This document shows positions 4,721-6,306 of a stretch of 6,306 nucleotides of DNA, one piece after another. Made by a program: the position numbers and the translations under genes. The notes below the pieces were generated by a model that had not been told where the DNA came from, made no database searches, and saw only the letters and a program-made list of their open reading frames with translations. Each line of letters begins with the position of its first letter. The first letter of the stretch is position 1. The stretch comes from Desulfobulbaceae bacterium (lineage in GTDB: Bacteria; Desulfobacterota; Desulfobulbia; Desulfobulbales; UBA5123): contig JAOUHH010000170.1 of the NCBI GenBank assembly GCA_029865195.1, positions 1 through 6,306 on the forward strand, read 5' to 3'.

Positions 4721-5665
4721 TTACACAAATAACGAACTGACCGAATCTTCGTTGTGGATGCAGCCGATGGCATCACCCAGCAATCCGGAAACGGTCAATA
4801 CCTTGATTTTCGAACATTCCTTGGCCGCCCCGCGTAAAGGGATACTGTCGGTGATGACCAGGCTGCTGATTTTGGATTTTTCCAACCGTTCAATGGCCGG
4901 TCCGGAAAGAACCCCGTGCGAACAACAGGCGTGTACCTCAGTCGCCCCTGCTTCAATCAACATATCGGCACCGGAACAGAGGGTCCCGGCGGTGTCGACC
5001 ATATCGTCGAGCAGAACGGCAACCTTGCCTTTCACGTCGCCGATGACGTTCATGGCCTGACATTCGTTGGCCCGGGCGCGACGCTTATCGATGATTGCCA
5101 GTTGCGCGTTGTTGAGACGCTTGGCAAAGGCGCGGGTACGCTCAACGCCTCCGGCGTCGGGGGAAACCATTACCACGTTTTCGGGAAACTTGTTGCCGAT
5201 ATAGTTAAGCAATACCGGCGCCGCATACAGGTTGTCCACCGGAATATTGAAAAATCCCTGGATCTGACCGGCATGGAGATCCATGGTCAATACGCGTCTG
5301 ACCCCGACCACCATCAGCATCTCAGCAACAACCTTGGCGGTAATGGGCACCCGTGGGGCCACCTTCCGATCCTGACGTGCATAGCCGTAATAAGGCAGCA
5401 CCGCAGTAATCCGACGGGCTGAGGCACGGCGCAGGGCATCGACCATGATCACCAGTTCCATCAGGTGATCGTTGACCGGCGGGCAGGTGGGCTGAATCAC
5501 AAAGACATCGCTGCCCCGCACGTTTTCGCCTATCTCGACGAAAATCTCACCATCGCTGAAGGTGCGCACCTCGGCCTTTGACAACGGGATATTAAGGTGC
5601 TTGCATATATCGCGCGCCAGTTCGGGGTTTGCATTTCCCGAAAATATCTGCATCCTGTTCGGCAT
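4721..5665 (-). CDS. prs: Ribose-phosphate pyrophosphokinase (PRPP synthetase)
   Basis: It makes 5-phosphoribosyl-1-pyrophosphate from ribose 5-phosphate and ATP, feeding nucleotide, histidine and tryptophan synthesis. From the ATG at 5665-5663 the protein is 314 residues, the normal class I length. It begins MPNRMQIFSGNANPELA. Visible motifs are the catalytic loop segment YARQDRK (95-101), DLHAGQIQGFF with His131, Lys194 in IIDKRR, and the PRPP-binding loop DDMVDTAGT at 220-228. As I recall, these positions match E. coli Prs numbering, which supports the start. The SD (AGGA) is close and modest. The frame is open to a TTG at 5725 near the tRNA, but that would add 20 residues foreign to the family. 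The gene lies 76 nt after tRNA-Gln without a clear terminator, suggesting a common transcript from ispE. Confidence 0.97.
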   Translation of the reverse strand: MPNRMQIFSGNANPELARDICKHLNIPLSKAEVRTFSDGEIFVEIGENVRGSDVFVIQPTCPPVNDHLMELVIMVDALRRASARRITAVLPYYGYARQDRKVAPRVPITAKVVAEMLMVVGVRRVLTMDLHAGQIQGFFNIPVDNLYAAPVLLNYIGNKFPENVVMVSPDAGGVERTRAFAKRLNNAQLAIIDKRRARANECQAMNVIGDVKGKVAVLLDDMVDTAGTLCSGADMLIEAGATEVHACCSHGVLSGPAIERLEKSKISSLVITDSIPLRGAAKECSKIKVLTVSGLLGDAIGCIHNEDSVSSLFV

Positions 5666-5741
5666 CGTTCCTGTCCGATTATGTGTACGTTTATGTATGC
5701 AGCTGGCGGTGGCTAAGGCCAGCAAAGGCTCTTTGAAAAAA

Positions 5742-5816
5742 TGGCTGGGCCGGGAGGATTCGAACCTCCGAATGCAAGAGTCAAAGTCTTGTGTCTTACC
5801 GCTTGACGACGGCCCA
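5742..5816 (-). tRNA. tRNA-Gln (anticodon UUG), CCA encoded
   Basis: The minus strand folds into a standard cloverleaf of 75 nt. The acceptor stem pairs TGGGCCG with CGGCCCA perfectly. The D arm contains AAGCGGTAA. The anticodon stem CAAGA/TCTTG carries the loop CTTTGAC with anticodon TTG (5784-5782). The T arm is GGAGG-TTCGAAT-CCTCC. A discriminator G and an encoded CCA (5744-5742) complete it. It starts 10 nt after the ispE stop and lies 76 nt before prs, so it is probably cut out of a protein-coding transcript. Confidence 0.98.
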
Positions 5817-5826
5817 ACTCAAACAG

Positions 5827-6306
5827 TTATCCGTCCTGCAGGGGCTTAGTGAGAAACACGTTCTCACCGTATTGGGCCGTAAAATACGTATAGCTCGCCC
5901 TGGCCTGCTGTTCATCATCGAATAGACCGAATACCGTCGGCCCACTGCCGGACATCAATGCCCCCCTGGCACCATCGTCAAGCAAGCGCTTCTTGATGTC
6001 GCCGAGTTCGGGGTATCTCTTGACCGTTACCGCTTCGAGGTCATTGTAAAGCGGGGTTTTTCCACCGGGCAGGCACTGTTCGATCTTGATAGTACGATCT
6101 TTTTCGCGGCCTAAGATATATGGATTACCCCCTGTTGTCAACGCTAAATTATCAGTTTGCGCCTGCGGGGGCGGTTCAGAACCATTTCCATCGCGCAATC
6201 GACCGGCAACCTGCTCTCCATACGTCTCAAAGACCCATTTTGTGGAAACCGGAAAACCGGGATTCACCAAAAGCACATGGCAATCAGCCAGTGGGGCGGC
6301 GGCCTG
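5827..6306 (-). CDS. ispE: 4-diphosphocytidyl-2-C-methyl-D-erythritol kinase, C-terminal part (cut by window edge)
   Basis: IspE is the ATP-dependent GHMP-family kinase of the MEP pathway of isoprenoid synthesis. The frame is open to the right edge, giving the last 159 residues of a protein usually near 280-300. The C-terminal GHMP signature is clear: NDLEAVTVKRYPELGDIKK, then GARGALMSGSGPTVFGLF, whose glycine-rich SGSGPTVF loop is typical. The upstream piece VLLVNPGFPVST is the usual entry to the C-terminal domain. Between VNP and NDLE there are about 72 residues, more than I recall for E. coli IspE; the extra part is hydrophilic, with a GNGSEPPPQAQ patch. The gene ends 10 nt before tRNA-Gln, and ispE-tRNA-Gln-prs is a familiar order in deltaproteobacterial relatives. 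The identification is firm. Confidence 0.93.
   Translation of the reverse strand, partial: QAAAPLADCHVLLVNPGFPVSTKWVFETYGEQVAGRLRDGNGSEPPPQAQTDNLALTTGGNPYILGREKDRTIKIEQCLPGGKTPLYNDLEAVTVKRYPELGDIKKRLLDDGARGALMSGSGPTVFGLFDDEQQARASYTYFTAQYGENVFLTKPLQDG

Noticed and set aside
4916..5422. Plus-strand 168-residue open frame opposite prs
   Set aside because: It is antisense to a gene with all its catalytic motifs intact and resembles no protein I know.
5723..5741. T6 run and 5-bp hairpin just after tRNA-Gln
   Set aside because: On the minus strand the T-run precedes the hairpin, so this is not an intrinsic terminator.
1..6306. Mobile element, CRISPR array, defence or biosynthetic system
   Set aside because: No transposase, recombinase, terminal repeats, spaced direct repeats or accessory genes are visible. 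All genes are housekeeping genes on one strand in a familiar order.

Overview
The window is a stretch of bacterial chromosome carrying housekeeping genes. Every gene I can support lies on the minus strand, so transcription runs from right to left. The genes, in transcription order, are ispE (3' part only), tRNA-Gln(UUG), prs, rplY (L25/CTC family), pth, a CarD/CdnL-family regulator, an RluD-type pseudouridine synthase, coaE and rho (5' part only). From memory, a cluster of ispE, tRNA-Gln, prs, rplY and pth, with carD and rho nearby, is typical of the former Deltaproteobacteria (Desulfobacterota, Desulfuromonadota and Myxococcota). The long L25 with a lysine-rich tail and the CdnL-length CarD protein fit that. 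I infer a Desulfobulbales- or Geobacter-like organism, but the sequence alone does not settle the genus.

Right part (about 4020-6306): the end of ispE is followed after 10 nt by a complete tRNA-Gln with encoded CCA, then prs, then rplY. The spacing suggests one long transcript. It ends at a strong intrinsic terminator after rplY (3958-3995). The T-run of that terminator stops one base before the Shine-Dalgarno (SD) sequence of pth, so pth seems to depend on readthrough or on a promoter I cannot see.

Middle part (about 2629-3376): carD has its own clear sigma70 promoter with an extended -10 (3293-3321). Its best start is a GTG at 3194 with a strong SD, not the upstream ATG. A second strong terminator (2629-2673) closes the gene.

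Left part: rluD and coaE overlap and are probably translationally coupled. A weaker terminator follows coaE. A 512-nt AT-rich intergenic leader then precedes rho. It holds a candidate promoter inside a 12-bp imperfect dyad, a pair of alternative hairpins with a T-run, a hairpin with an 8-bp perfect stem and a possible three-way-junction fold. This leader is the least explained part of the window.

The genes serve basic functions: isoprenoid, PRPP and CoA synthesis, translation and ribosome maturation, and transcription initiation and termination. I see no mobile element, CRISPR array, toxin-antitoxin pair or defence system. The novelty here is regulatory: the rho leader, the terminator abutting the pth SD and corrected gene starts. 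I do not see a new multi-gene system.
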